DNA from: an uncultured Oscillospiraceae bacterium
GTDB lineage: Bacteria; Bacillota; Clostridia; Oscillospirales; Oscillospiraceae
DNA: 6,111 nucleotides
Direction of reading: 5' to 3'
Assembly: GCA_934668285.1 (NCBI GenBank)
Contig: CAKUNB010000103.1
Span: 1-6,111 of the forward strand
Shown here: positions 1 to 5,220 of the stretch, piece after piece
Numbering within the stretch: position 1 is the first letter of the stretch
How the letters are laid out: the number at the start of each line of letters is the position of its first letter
Made by a program: the position numbers and the translations under genes
Notes under the pieces: model-generated
The model's input: only the letters and a program-made list of their open reading frames with translations
Told to the model about the DNA's origin: nothing
Databases searched by the model: none

Positions 1-61
1 CGGCCGCCTTGAGCATCTCGATGCCGTCCTGAGAAAAATCGGCACAGATATAAATTTCCAA
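1..61 (-). CDS. N-terminus of a probable D-2-hydroxyacid dehydrogenase (partial, runs off the left edge)
   Basis: Only about 20 codons are present, reading (L/M)EIYICADFSQDGIEMLKAA. The start is TTG at 61-59, chosen because AGGAGG (complement of 70-75) lies 8 bases upstream and the preceding gene stops at 77, leaving 15 bases between them. The pattern of a beta strand, a Ser/Asp, then 'xxGIExLKxA' resembles the opening of the D-isomer-specific 2-hydroxyacid dehydrogenases (phosphoglycerate, glycerate and lactate dehydrogenase relatives). Members of that family reduce 2-keto acids or oxidise D-2-hydroxyacids with NAD(P). No catalytic or NAD-binding residue is inside the window, so the family call is inference from a short resemblance. 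The gene's existence is better supported than its function: it has a strong ribosome binding site, an open frame, and operon spacing behind the zinc dehydrogenase. Confidence 0.5.
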   Translation of the reverse strand, partial: MEIYICADFSQDGIEMLKAA

Positions 62-76
62 AATTCTTTCCTCCTC

Positions 77-1144
77 TTACAGTTCTTCGGGGTAGAGAAT
101 GATCTTGATGGATTCCTTGCGGCGAACCATGTCGAACGCCTCGCGGAATTCCGAAACGTGCATCTTGTGGGAGATCATGCACTTGAGGTCGAATTTACCG
201 GCCTCGACGAGATTCATCACATTGCGCCAGGAGACCCAGTCGTAGCCGAAGTGGCCCTTGAGGGCAATTGCGCCGTCGATGAAGGGATCGAGCGAGCTGT
301 TGTACGGGCGATGGTCGTAGCCAATCTTGACGATGATGCCGGCCGTGCGGACAATGCCGAGGCAGGATTTCATGACGACGTTGACACCGGCGGCGTCGAC
401 GACGCAGCTTACGCCCTCGCCGTTCGTGATGGCCTTGACCGCAGCAATCGGGTCCTCCAGGTCGGACTTGACGATGTGGGTCGCACCGCAGTGCTTTGCC
501 ATTTCAAAGCGGCTGTCGCCGTCGGAGGACAGGGCGATGGCGATGATCTTCGCAGCGCCCGCCGCGCGGGCGGCCTGAATGGAGAACAGACCCAGCGCGC
601 CGACGCCGAACACGGCCACGAAGTCGCCGGGCATGACCTTGGCCTCCTGCACGACGGCCATGTAGCCGTTGCAGGCGGGGTCGAGAATGGCGGCCTCCTC
701 AAAGCTCATGCACTCGGGAATGCGCATCAGGCTGGTGGGAACGCGGGCAAGGGTCTTGCCGAGAATTTTGACATAATTGGTAAAGCCGCCGTCCATGCCA
801 TAGCCGATGCCCTTGCGCTCCGGGCAGGAGAGGAAATCGGAGGTGTTGCAGGCGTAGCACTCGCCGCAGACCTCGCCGGTGTTGTCGGAAACGACGCGGT
901 CGCCGACCTTCCAGCGGGTGACGTTCTTGCCGACCTTGGCAATCACGCCGGAGAATTCATGGCCCAGCACGACGGGCGGGTAGAGGATTTCCTTGTGACC
1001 GCCGTCGTCGAAGGCGATATCAGAGCCGCAGACACCGGCAGCCTTGACCTCGACGAGGATATCGTCGTCGCCGATCTCGGGGATGGGGACGTCACGCAGC
1101 TCGGTTTCGCGCGGGCCGTAGCCGTACTTTACTACTGCTTTCAT
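77..1144 (-). CDS. Zinc-dependent medium-chain alcohol/polyol dehydrogenase
   Basis: 355 residues, the usual length for zinc-containing medium-chain dehydrogenases of the sorbitol/threonine/galactitol-phosphate dehydrogenase type, which are cytosolic and interconvert a secondary alcohol and a ketone with NAD(P). The GroES-like N-terminal part carries the catalytic-zinc residues Cys39 (GVCGSD) and His62-Glu63 (LGHEF). Structural-zinc cysteines are 93, 96, 99 and 107 (CGECYAC, then SCPER). The Rossmann fold has GVGALG at 180-185. Two oddities: the usual Glu of the 'EP' motif is Asp155 (LDPAC), and the acid that normally ends the second Rossmann strand and selects NAD is Ala204, followed by a two-residue-longer SSDGDS loop, which could mean NADP use (inference). 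ATG at 1144 is chosen because GGGAGGA lies 6 bases upstream; a TTG at 1159 would consume that site. It lies 18 bases behind the aldolase-like gene, in one operon. The substrate cannot be read from sequence; the neighbours suggest a sugar- or polyol-like compound. Confidence 0.93.
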   Translation of the reverse strand: MKAVVKYGYGPRETELRDVPIPEIGDDDILVEVKAAGVCGSDIAFDDGGHKEILYPPVVLGHEFSGVIAKVGKNVTRWKVGDRVVSDNTGEVCGECYACNTSDFLSCPERKGIGYGMDGGFTNYVKILGKTLARVPTSLMRIPECMSFEEAAILDPACNGYMAVVQEAKVMPGDFVAVFGVGALGLFSIQAARAAGAAKIIAIALSSDGDSRFEMAKHCGATHIVKSDLEDPIAAVKAITNGEGVSCVVDAAGVNVVMKSCLGIVRTAGIIVKIGYDHRPYNSSLDPFIDGAIALKGHFGYDWVSWRNVMNLVEAGKFDLKCMISHKMHVSEFREAFDMVRRKESIKIILYPEEL

Positions 1145-1162
1145 GTAGCTTCCTCCCAATCT

Positions 1163-1723
1163 TTACAGCTCTGCGCTGGCGCAGAGGGCGGACGGCTCGG
1201 CCTTGGCCTTGCCGAAGGTACCGGCGGGGATCTTCTCCTGTGTGAGTTTTTCCATGAGAGCGTTGTCCGCGTTGGCAATCAGCGCAAGCTCCGCGCCTGC
1301 GTCGATGGCGAGCTTTGCAGCATCGACGGCCTGCTCTGCGGTGAGCGAGGCGGCATCAAGGAGCGTCAGCAGACGCTTGCCATGCTTTTTCACGGGGGCG
1401 GCGGAAGCGACGAAGTCGTTCTTGGCGGCGGAAGCATCGGTGCTGCACAGCGCCTGATTCATCGGAACGATGACGATTTCCGCGCCGTTTGCGACGGCCT
1501 GCTTTGCCTCGGCGTACTTGGCAAAGGAGGAGGTGGTGCCGCCGGGGAGACCGACGATGGTTGCGACCGCAACACCCTTGCCCTTCAGCTCCGCCGCTGC
1601 GGGAGCGACAAACCACTGTGGAACACACAGGGCCTCGCACGCCGTGCGCACAGCCTGATCGCACGCCGCGGTCAAACCGTCTAACGTGGACTGGGGTACC
1701 ATGTGGACGTACATTTTCTTCAT
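1163..1723 (-). CDS. Short DeoC-like (deoxyribose-phosphate aldolase family) protein lacking the Schiff-base lysine
   Basis: 186 residues. Residues 32-89 follow the DeoC pattern well: LCVPQWFV, then LKGKGVAVATIVGLPGGTTS (46-65), then EAKQAVANGAEIVIVPMN (72-89). The LDAASLTAEQAVDAAKLAIDAGAE region matches the next barrel strand and helix. In true DeoC the strand after 'AGA' reads F-(I/V)-K-T-S-T-G and supplies the catalytic lysine; here it is ELALIANAD (145-153) with no lysine. The Asp in DeoC 'DMV' is also replaced (IVIVPMN). The chain ends about 30 residues after this point, so the last barrel strands and the phosphate-binding glycine motif are missing. It is therefore probably not a working 2-deoxyribose-5-phosphate aldolase and may bind a ligand or do other chemistry (inference). 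ATG at 1723 is chosen from homology; its ribosome binding site is poor (AAAGGA 14-15 bases away). An in-frame GTG at 1735 sits closer to AAAGG. It is first in the leftward operon. Confidence 0.75.
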   Translation of the reverse strand: MKKMYVHMVPQSTLDGLTAACDQAVRTACEALCVPQWFVAPAAAELKGKGVAVATIVGLPGGTTSSFAKYAEAKQAVANGAEIVIVPMNQALCSTDASAAKNDFVASAAPVKKHGKRLLTLLDAASLTAEQAVDAAKLAIDAGAELALIANADNALMEKLTQEKIPAGTFGKAKAEPSALCASAEL

Positions 1724-1797
1724 AGACTCGATCACACATCCTTTTGCAAAATTTAGTGGGTCTGAATAAGGAACGAATGAACAGAGGTCACATATTT

Positions 1798-1811
1798 GAT
1801 ACAAAAGTATC
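1798..1811. promoter_or_regulatory. Inverted repeat GATAC-AAAA-GTATC, candidate operator
   Basis: Perfect 5-base arms around a 4-base A spacer, about 75 bases upstream of the leftward aldolase-like gene. Its last base is the first base of the next, longer dyad. The location suits an operator; the binding protein is unknown. Confidence 0.35.
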
Positions 1812-1829
1812 GAATAATATGATTATTCG
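1811..1829. promoter_or_regulatory. Inverted repeat CGAATAAT-ATG-ATTATTCG, candidate operator
   Basis: Perfect 8-base arms around a 3-base spacer, 19 bases in all, in the upstream region of the leftward operon. Size and symmetry fit the site of a dimeric winged-helix regulator such as the GntR protein encoded at 2741. No T-run follows on either strand, so it is not a terminator. Confidence 0.45.
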
Positions 1830-1832
1830 CCC

Positions 1833-1848
1833 TATTCATCTGATGATT
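1833..1848 (+). repeat. 16-base direct repeat, copy 1 (contains dyad TCATC-T-GATGA)
   Basis: TATTCATCTGATGATT occurs here and again, identical, at 2111-2126. Its core is an 11-base dyad, TCATC-T-GATGA. This copy sits on the side of the leftward operon, four bases beyond the 19-base dyad. Presence at both ends of the divergent region points to a shared regulator site. Confidence 0.6.
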
Positions 1849-2085
1849 ACACTCTATCAGCATATCTTTGAAAATGCAAGCACGGATTTTGGCGGAAGAT
1901 GGGAGAGACAGCGGCGGTCTGGCTGTTTTCGGTAATAATCACGAAGGGAAAAAGCCTGTGTTTTCAGGGCTTCGCAGAAAATTTCAGCCGCGGCGGCGTG
2001 TGACTGTTTGGTAAAATCGCTGATTTTTTCCGAACGGAGTTGCCTGCCGGATTTGTATATATGAGTTAGCGCGCGATTTGGCCGG

Positions 2086-2110
2086 AAAACGCTTAATATT
2101 GCAGCGTTTT
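2086..2110 (+). terminator. Terminator-like hairpin, weak
   Basis: AAAACGCT (2086-2093) pairs with AGCGTTTT (2103-2110) around a 9-base loop, followed by TTATTC on the plus strand. The stem is short and low in GC and there is no gene just upstream on the plus strand, so it may be a leftover or part of the control region rather than a working terminator. Confidence 0.25.
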
Positions 2111-2126
2111 TATTCATCTGATGATT
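2111..2126 (+). repeat. 16-base direct repeat, copy 2 (contains dyad TCATC-T-GATGA)
   Basis: Identical to 1833-1848 over 16 bases; the flanks differ on both sides. It ends 25 bases upstream of the -35 hexamer of the rightward promoter, centred near -68 from the expected transcription start. That position is more typical of an activator or looping site than of simple blocking. Confidence 0.6.
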
Positions 2127-2151
2127 TTGATAAAACATCGTATTTTTCTGT

Positions 2152-2180
2152 TTGCATTTTTGCCGTCAATCGGCTATAAT
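2152..2180 (+). promoter_or_regulatory. Sigma-A promoter of the flavin reductase-regulator unit
   Basis: TTGCAT (2152-2157), a 17-base spacer and a perfect TATAAT (2175-2180) give a start near 2187, so the leader is only about 23 bases. The spacer ends in a small dyad, GCCG-TCAAT-CGGC (2162-2174), which abuts the -10 hexamer and could be an operator. Confidence 0.8.
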
Positions 2181-2209
2181 AGAGCCAAGGAAAGTACTTA
2201 GAAAGGCGA

Positions 2210-2731
2210 ATGAAAATTATGATGGAATCTTTGACGATCACGCAGGCGCAGAAGCTGACCTCGCCCAACCCTTTTGCGCTGATTTCCACCGTGGCGGCGG
2301 ACGGAAAAAATAACCTGATGGCGCTTTCATGGTGGACGTATCTTTCCAACCATCCGGCCACCGTCGGCGTTTGCCTGAGTAAGCGCGGCTATTCCGGCGG
2401 CCTGATCGCCCGGAGCGGCGAATTCTGCCTGTGCGTGCCGTCGGCGGCGCTGCGCGAGAGCGCGCTCAAGTGCGGCCACTGCTCCGGCCGGGATCACGAT
2501 AAGGCGGCGGAGTTCGGAATTGCGCTGGCACCTGCGGAGCACGTGACGGCGATGCGCGTGCGCGACAGCCGGCTGGTGCTGGAATGCAGGCTCGTGCAGC
2601 AGGTCGAGCTGGGGGATCACGTCTTCTACATTGCGGAGGTCGCCGGAGCATACGGCGATGCCGCCGCTGCGGGCCTTTATGCGATGGAGGGCTATCGCTG
2701 CTTGAATACTGTTGCCGAATCGGCGGAATAG
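2210..2731 (+). CDS. Flavin reductase-like FMN-binding protein
   Basis: 173 residues, the usual size for single-domain FMN-binding split-barrel proteins of the flavin reductase/flavoredoxin group. These cytosolic proteins bind FMN and pass electrons from NAD(P)H or another carrier to flavin or to partner proteins. Family landmarks are SPNPFALIST (18-27), NLMALSWWTYLSNHP (35-49) followed by VGVCLSKRGYSG, GEFCLCVPS (70-78), CGHCSGRDHDKAAEFG (88-103), and LECRLVQQVELGDHVFYIAEV (124-144). In this group the middle segments line the FMN pocket, and the SGRD-DK segment is typical. ATG at 2210 is only 3 bases from AAAGG (2202-2206); the in-frame ATGs at 2219 and 2222 (12 and 15 bases away) are equally possible, so the first few residues are uncertain. 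It is first in the rightward unit and is followed after 9 bases by the GntR regulator, so its role is probably linked to the regulator's target pathway. The electron partner is unknown. Confidence 0.9.
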   Translation: MKIMMESLTITQAQKLTSPNPFALISTVAADGKNNLMALSWWTYLSNHPATVGVCLSKRGYSGGLIARSGEFCLCVPSAALRESALKCGHCSGRDHDKAAEFGIALAPAEHVTAMRVRDSRLVLECRLVQQVELGDHVFYIAEVAGAYGDAAAAGLYAMEGYRCLNTVAESAE

Positions 2732-2740
2732 GAGGCGCTT

Positions 2741-3454
2741 ATGCTGGCATATGTAAACGCCAAATCAAAGATTCTGAAGTATATCCGGGAAAGCGGGCTG
2801 GAGGCGGGCGACCGTCTGCCGACGGAGCTTGAGCTGTCAGAGCAGCTTGGCATTGGCCGCCTGAGCCTTCGCGAGGGACTGAACGCGCTCAAATCGGAGG
2901 GCATTATTGTCGCCATGCAGGGGCGCGGCACATTTGTCGCATGCAGCAGCACGCAGATTTCGGACACGCTGAACCTCAACTATTCCGTGACTGAAATGAT
3001 CCAGTGCAGCGGCCATGAGGCGGGGTGCAGCTACTTCAAAAAGGAGATCGTCCCGGCGGATAAGGTGGTCGCCTCCGCACTGAAGATCGAGCCGGGCATG
3101 GACGTTTCGCTCTGCACCCGCATCCGCACGGCGGACGATGTTCCCGTCGTCATGACGCAGGACTATCTTGCGCCCGGTCTGGCTGCCGTATTTCTGGCGA
3201 TGGGCGCGCAGGACAGCTCTCTGTACGACTATATTGAGAAGAACTCCGACTATACCATCGGTTCAAGCATTACGCAGATTTCGCCCGAATGCGCCGACGA
3301 GCAGCTGAGCAGGGAGCTTAATATCCCCATTGGCACGCCGGTGCTGGTCTTCTGCGCGACGGTCAACGACGTCTACGGCACGCCGCTGATCTACGCCAAG
3401 GAGCACTTTCTGGCCGACCGCTTCAAATTCGTCGTGATGCGAAGCAAGAAATAA
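2741..3454 (+). CDS. GntR-family transcriptional regulator with UTRA domain (HutC subfamily)
   Basis: 237 residues, normal for the HutC subfamily. Residues 5-67 form the GntR winged helix: DRLPTELELSEQLGIGRLSL, then REGLNALKSEGII, then the wing GRGTFVA (61-67). Residues 82-233 fit the UTRA effector domain, including EIVPADKVVASALKIEPGMD, a middle 'LYDYIEKN' helix, ELNIPIGTPVLVF, and the closing YGTPLIYAKEHFLADRFKF. UTRA domains bind small ligands, often sugar phosphates or acids, which release DNA. AGGAGG (2730-2735) overlaps the stop codon of the flavin reductase gene and leaves 5 bases to ATG, so the two genes are one transcript. Likely targets are its own promoter and the divergent leftward operon, through one of the dyads or the 16-base repeats between them (inference). 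One variation: the recognition helix reads GIGRLSLREGLNAL, where 'S-R-x-T-V-R-x-A-L' is usual, so Leu41 takes the place of the common Thr/Met and Ser42 that of Val; the ligand cannot be predicted. Confidence 0.93.
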   Translation: MLAYVNAKSKILKYIRESGLEAGDRLPTELELSEQLGIGRLSLREGLNALKSEGIIVAMQGRGTFVACSSTQISDTLNLNYSVTEMIQCSGHEAGCSYFKKEIVPADKVVASALKIEPGMDVSLCTRIRTADDVPVVMTQDYLAPGLAAVFLAMGAQDSSLYDYIEKNSDYTIGSSITQISPECADEQLSRELNIPIGTPVLVFCATVNDVYGTPLIYAKEHFLADRFKFVVMRSKK

Positions 3455-3498
3455 AAAAACCGGAAGTCCGCACGAAGCTGTGCAGACTTCCGGTTTTT
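3455..3498. terminator. Strong bidirectional rho-independent terminator
   Basis: AAAAACCGGAAGTC (3455-3468) pairs perfectly with GACTTCCGGTTTTT (3485-3498). Inside is a second short stem, GCAC/GTGC, with a six-base loop. A T-run closes the stem on both strands. It starts right after the stop codon of the GntR gene and also faces transcripts coming from the convergent gene at 3604. Confidence 0.93.
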
Positions 3499-3513
3499 AA
3501 GTGTGGGAAAAGA

Positions 3514-3537
3514 TTGCCCGTGCGCTGCAGCGGGCAA
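3514..3537 (-). terminator. Hairpin between converging genes, possible leftward terminator
   Basis: TTGCCCG (3514-3520) pairs with CGGGCAA (3531-3537) around a 10-base loop. On the minus strand it is followed by TCTTTT, a weak T-run; on the plus strand it is followed by A's only. It may back up the terminator nearer to the NlpC/P60 gene. Confidence 0.45.
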
Positions 3538-3563
3538 AAAAGCAAAATAATATTACAACATTA

Positions 3564-3593
3564 CCCGGCACGGAATTGGAGTTCCGTGCCGGG
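3564..3593 (-). terminator. Terminator hairpin of the NlpC/P60 gene
   Basis: CCCGGCACGGAA (3564-3575) pairs perfectly over 12 bases with TTCCGTGCCGGG (3582-3593), with a 6-base loop. It lies 10 bases past the stop codon of the leftward gene. The tract that follows on the minus strand (TAATGTTGTAATATTATTTT) is T-rich but interrupted, so termination may lean on the next two hairpins. Confidence 0.7.
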
Positions 3594-3603
3594 CAAGCGT
3601 TTG

Positions 3604-5220
3604 TCAACTTATAACAATGCGGCAGCCGCCCCAGAAGTTCCTGTTGTAGTAGCCCTTCCAGAGGTTGTCGATGACGACGCCGCGGGACGGGTTGGCGGCG
3701 TGGATGAAGTTACCGTCGCCTAAGTACAGACCGACGTGCGTGATGCTGTAGCCGTTGCCGCTGAAGAAGACCAGATCGCCGGGCTTCAGCTCATCCATTT
3801 CGACCTTCATGCCGTCCTCGTACTGCTCCTGCGCGCCGCGCGAGAAGGAGTAGCCGAAGTGCTTATAGACGTACAGCACGAAGCCGGAGCAGTCAAAGCT
3901 GCTTGGGCCGTTGCCGCCGTAGACGTAGGGATAGCCGACATAGCTCTTGGCAAAGGCCAGCAGCTCCTCCATCATCGTAGGCTCTTCCCAATCCTCGCCG
4001 TCGGGATGCTCCTCGCGCCATGCGATGGTGTACTTGTAACAGCGGCGGAAGACGGCGATTGCCTCCTGAACGGCGGTGTAGGCCTGCGGGTTCAGATTCT
4101 CGCCGTCGCCGTTGACCGCGCCGATGTAGATCAGCAGGCGTGTGGGCGCCTTGGCCCAGCTGGAAACCTTGCTGCCGTCGCCGAAGCGGGAGAGCGTCAC
4201 GGCGTTCGAATCCTTTCTGGGATATTCCAGCGCCGCCATAAAGTTTGCCATGATCTTGAAGAACTGCTCGCGGGTGAGCGTGTCATAGGGACCGAAGAGA
4301 CCGTTGCCGTAGCCGTCGACGATGCCCAGCTCGTAGGCTGCGCTGATATTCGGGTCCGAGCAGTCGGTAAAGTAGTTGGTCTTTGTGGGAACGTAGGTCG
4401 AGCCGGTGGCCTTATTATAGGCAAGAACGGCAATGGCGCACATCTCTTGCCGCGTGATGCCTCTGCTCATATCGCAGTTATCCAAGCAGGAGGGGATCAT
4501 GCCCAGCGACTGCATTTCCTGCACCTCGCGGATTGCCCATGGGCTGATGCTGGTGTAGCCCTCTCTGCGGATGATAATGGCCTTGTTTTCCTCGGTCTGC
4601 GCGTTGAACCAGTTGCCCATGTATTGATAGGCGCGGAAGAACATCATAATTGCCTGCTCGCAGGTGGTGTAGGCCTTCGGCTCAAGGGATGTGCCGGTGC
4701 CCTGCACGACGCCGATGGAAACCATGATCTGCGTCGCCTTGAGCGCATAATCGCTGACCTCTCCGGCGTCTAAAAAGCGATCCAGCGAGGCCTTGGGGAC
4801 ATCCGTTGTGTCGCAGTAGGCGCTGCCCATCAGATTGTGCGTGATCTTGAAGAAGTCCTGACGGGTCAGCGGCTCGTTCGGCCGGAAGGTAATATCGGGA
4901 TAGCCGGAAACAATGCCCTGCTCGTAGGCGTAGCAAATGTCCGAATCCTTGGTGTCGGTGAAGTGGTTGGTGGAATCGGGGTAGGCGTAACCGCCATTCA
5001 GATGCTCAAAGACGAGCACGGCCATCTTGCACATTTCGCCGCGGGTGATGCGGCGTCCCATATCTGCATCGCGGAGCGATTCGGGCAGAAAGCCGAGGGA
5101 ATACATGGCGCTGACCGCCTCTTTTGCCCAATCGCTGACGTTGGAGTACGCCGAGACGGTCGGGATGCAGGCGAGGATCACGCACAGACACAGCAGCAGA
5201 CAAACTAGCTTTCGTTTCAT
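3604..5220 (-). CDS. Secreted cell-wall protein: six SLH modules plus C-terminal NlpC/P60 peptidase
   Basis: 538 residues. Residues 1-24 are a signal peptide (MKRK, a hydrophobic core rich in Leu and Cys, and VSA before Tyr25); 'ILAC' at 15-18 is only a poor lipobox. Six SLH modules follow at about 26-75, 86-131, 146-200, 224-272, 283-329 and 343-398, as two similar triplets. SLH triplets anchor proteins to secondary cell-wall polymer. The TRAE-like motif is present in modules 1, 2, 4 and 5 (TRGE, TRQD, TRQE, TREQ) but lost in 3 (TTCEQ) and 6 (TAVQE). A linker rich in Glu and Trp (399-418) leads to the NlpC/P60 domain, 419-538. It has catalytic Cys444 in FDCSGFV, His495 in THVGLYLGDG and His507 in FIHAANP, plus LKPGDLVFF. 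The family cleaves peptide bonds in peptidoglycan stem peptides, often D-gamma-Glu-diaminopimelate. GGAGGT lies 6 bases before ATG at 5220. The start overlaps the stop of the exonuclease gene by one base (TAATG), so translation is probably coupled. The protein acts outside the membrane. Confidence 0.95.
   Translation of the reverse strand: MKRKLVCLLLCLCVILACIPTVSAYSNVSDWAKEAVSAMYSLGFLPESLRDADMGRRITRGEMCKMAVLVFEHLNGGYAYPDSTNHFTDTKDSDICYAYEQGIVSGYPDITFRPNEPLTRQDFFKITHNLMGSAYCDTTDVPKASLDRFLDAGEVSDYALKATQIMVSIGVVQGTGTSLEPKAYTTCEQAIMMFFRAYQYMGNWFNAQTEENKAIIIRREGYTSISPWAIREVQEMQSLGMIPSCLDNCDMSRGITRQEMCAIAVLAYNKATGSTYVPTKTNYFTDCSDPNISAAYELGIVDGYGNGLFGPYDTLTREQFFKIMANFMAALEYPRKDSNAVTLSRFGDGSKVSSWAKAPTRLLIYIGAVNGDGENLNPQAYTAVQEAIAVFRRCYKYTIAWREEHPDGEDWEEPTMMEELLAFAKSYVGYPYVYGGNGPSSFDCSGFVLYVYKHFGYSFSRGAQEQYEDGMKVEMDELKPGDLVFFSGNGYSITHVGLYLGDGNFIHAANPSRGVVIDNLWKGYYNRNFWGGCRIVIS
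4029..5145 (-). repeat. Coding tandem duplication of an SLH triplet
   Basis: Residues about 26-200 and 224-398 of the NlpC/P60 protein align module by module. Examples are YAYEQGIVSGYPDITFRPNE with AAYELGIVDGYGNGLFGPYD, and LTRQDFFKITHNLM with LTREQFFKIMANFM. Each half ends in a module with a degenerate TRAE motif. The halves have diverged clearly at protein level, so the duplication is old. Confidence 0.8.

Larger units (their letters stand above)
1724..2209. other. Gene-free divergent control region
   Basis: About 490 bases between two divergently transcribed units, with no convincing gene. It holds two overlapping dyads (1798-1829), an exact 16-base repeat near each end (1833-1848 and 2111-2126), a weak imperfect hairpin (CGAAG at 1942-1946 with CTTCG at 1970-1974, and CCTG/CAGG inside), a terminator-like stem (2086-2110) and the rightward promoter (2152-2180). 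The ends are AT-rich, while 1890-2090 is more GC-rich and carries no recognised element. I could not find a convincing sigma-A promoter for the leftward operon, although it must start somewhere between the dyads and 1723. Confidence 0.7.

Noticed and set aside
158..1684. 508-codon open frame on the plus strand
   Set aside because: It is antisense to the dehydrogenase and aldolase-like genes, has no family-like motifs and is rich in Ala, Gly, Asp and Val, as expected from the mirror of GC-rich codons. The minus-strand genes have clear motifs and ribosome binding sites.
1724..1804. Longer N-terminus of the aldolase-like protein from ATG at 1804
   Set aside because: The extra 27 residues do not match the family and no ribosome binding site precedes that ATG. 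The family-like part begins near the ATG at 1723.
1857..2138. 93-codon minus-strand frame in the control region
   Set aside because: No ribosome binding site before its ATG, no recognisable domain, and it runs through one 16-base repeat. Kept only as a hint that the block may be repeated DNA.
3501..3603. Possible small RNA or riboswitch between the convergent genes
   Set aside because: The stems are simple hairpins just past the stop codons and are better explained as terminators; no conserved riboswitch core or promoter is visible.
3736..4773. 345-codon open frame on the plus strand
   Set aside because: Antisense shadow of the SLH-NlpC/P60 gene, with low-complexity Ala/Val/Gly composition and no recognisable domain.
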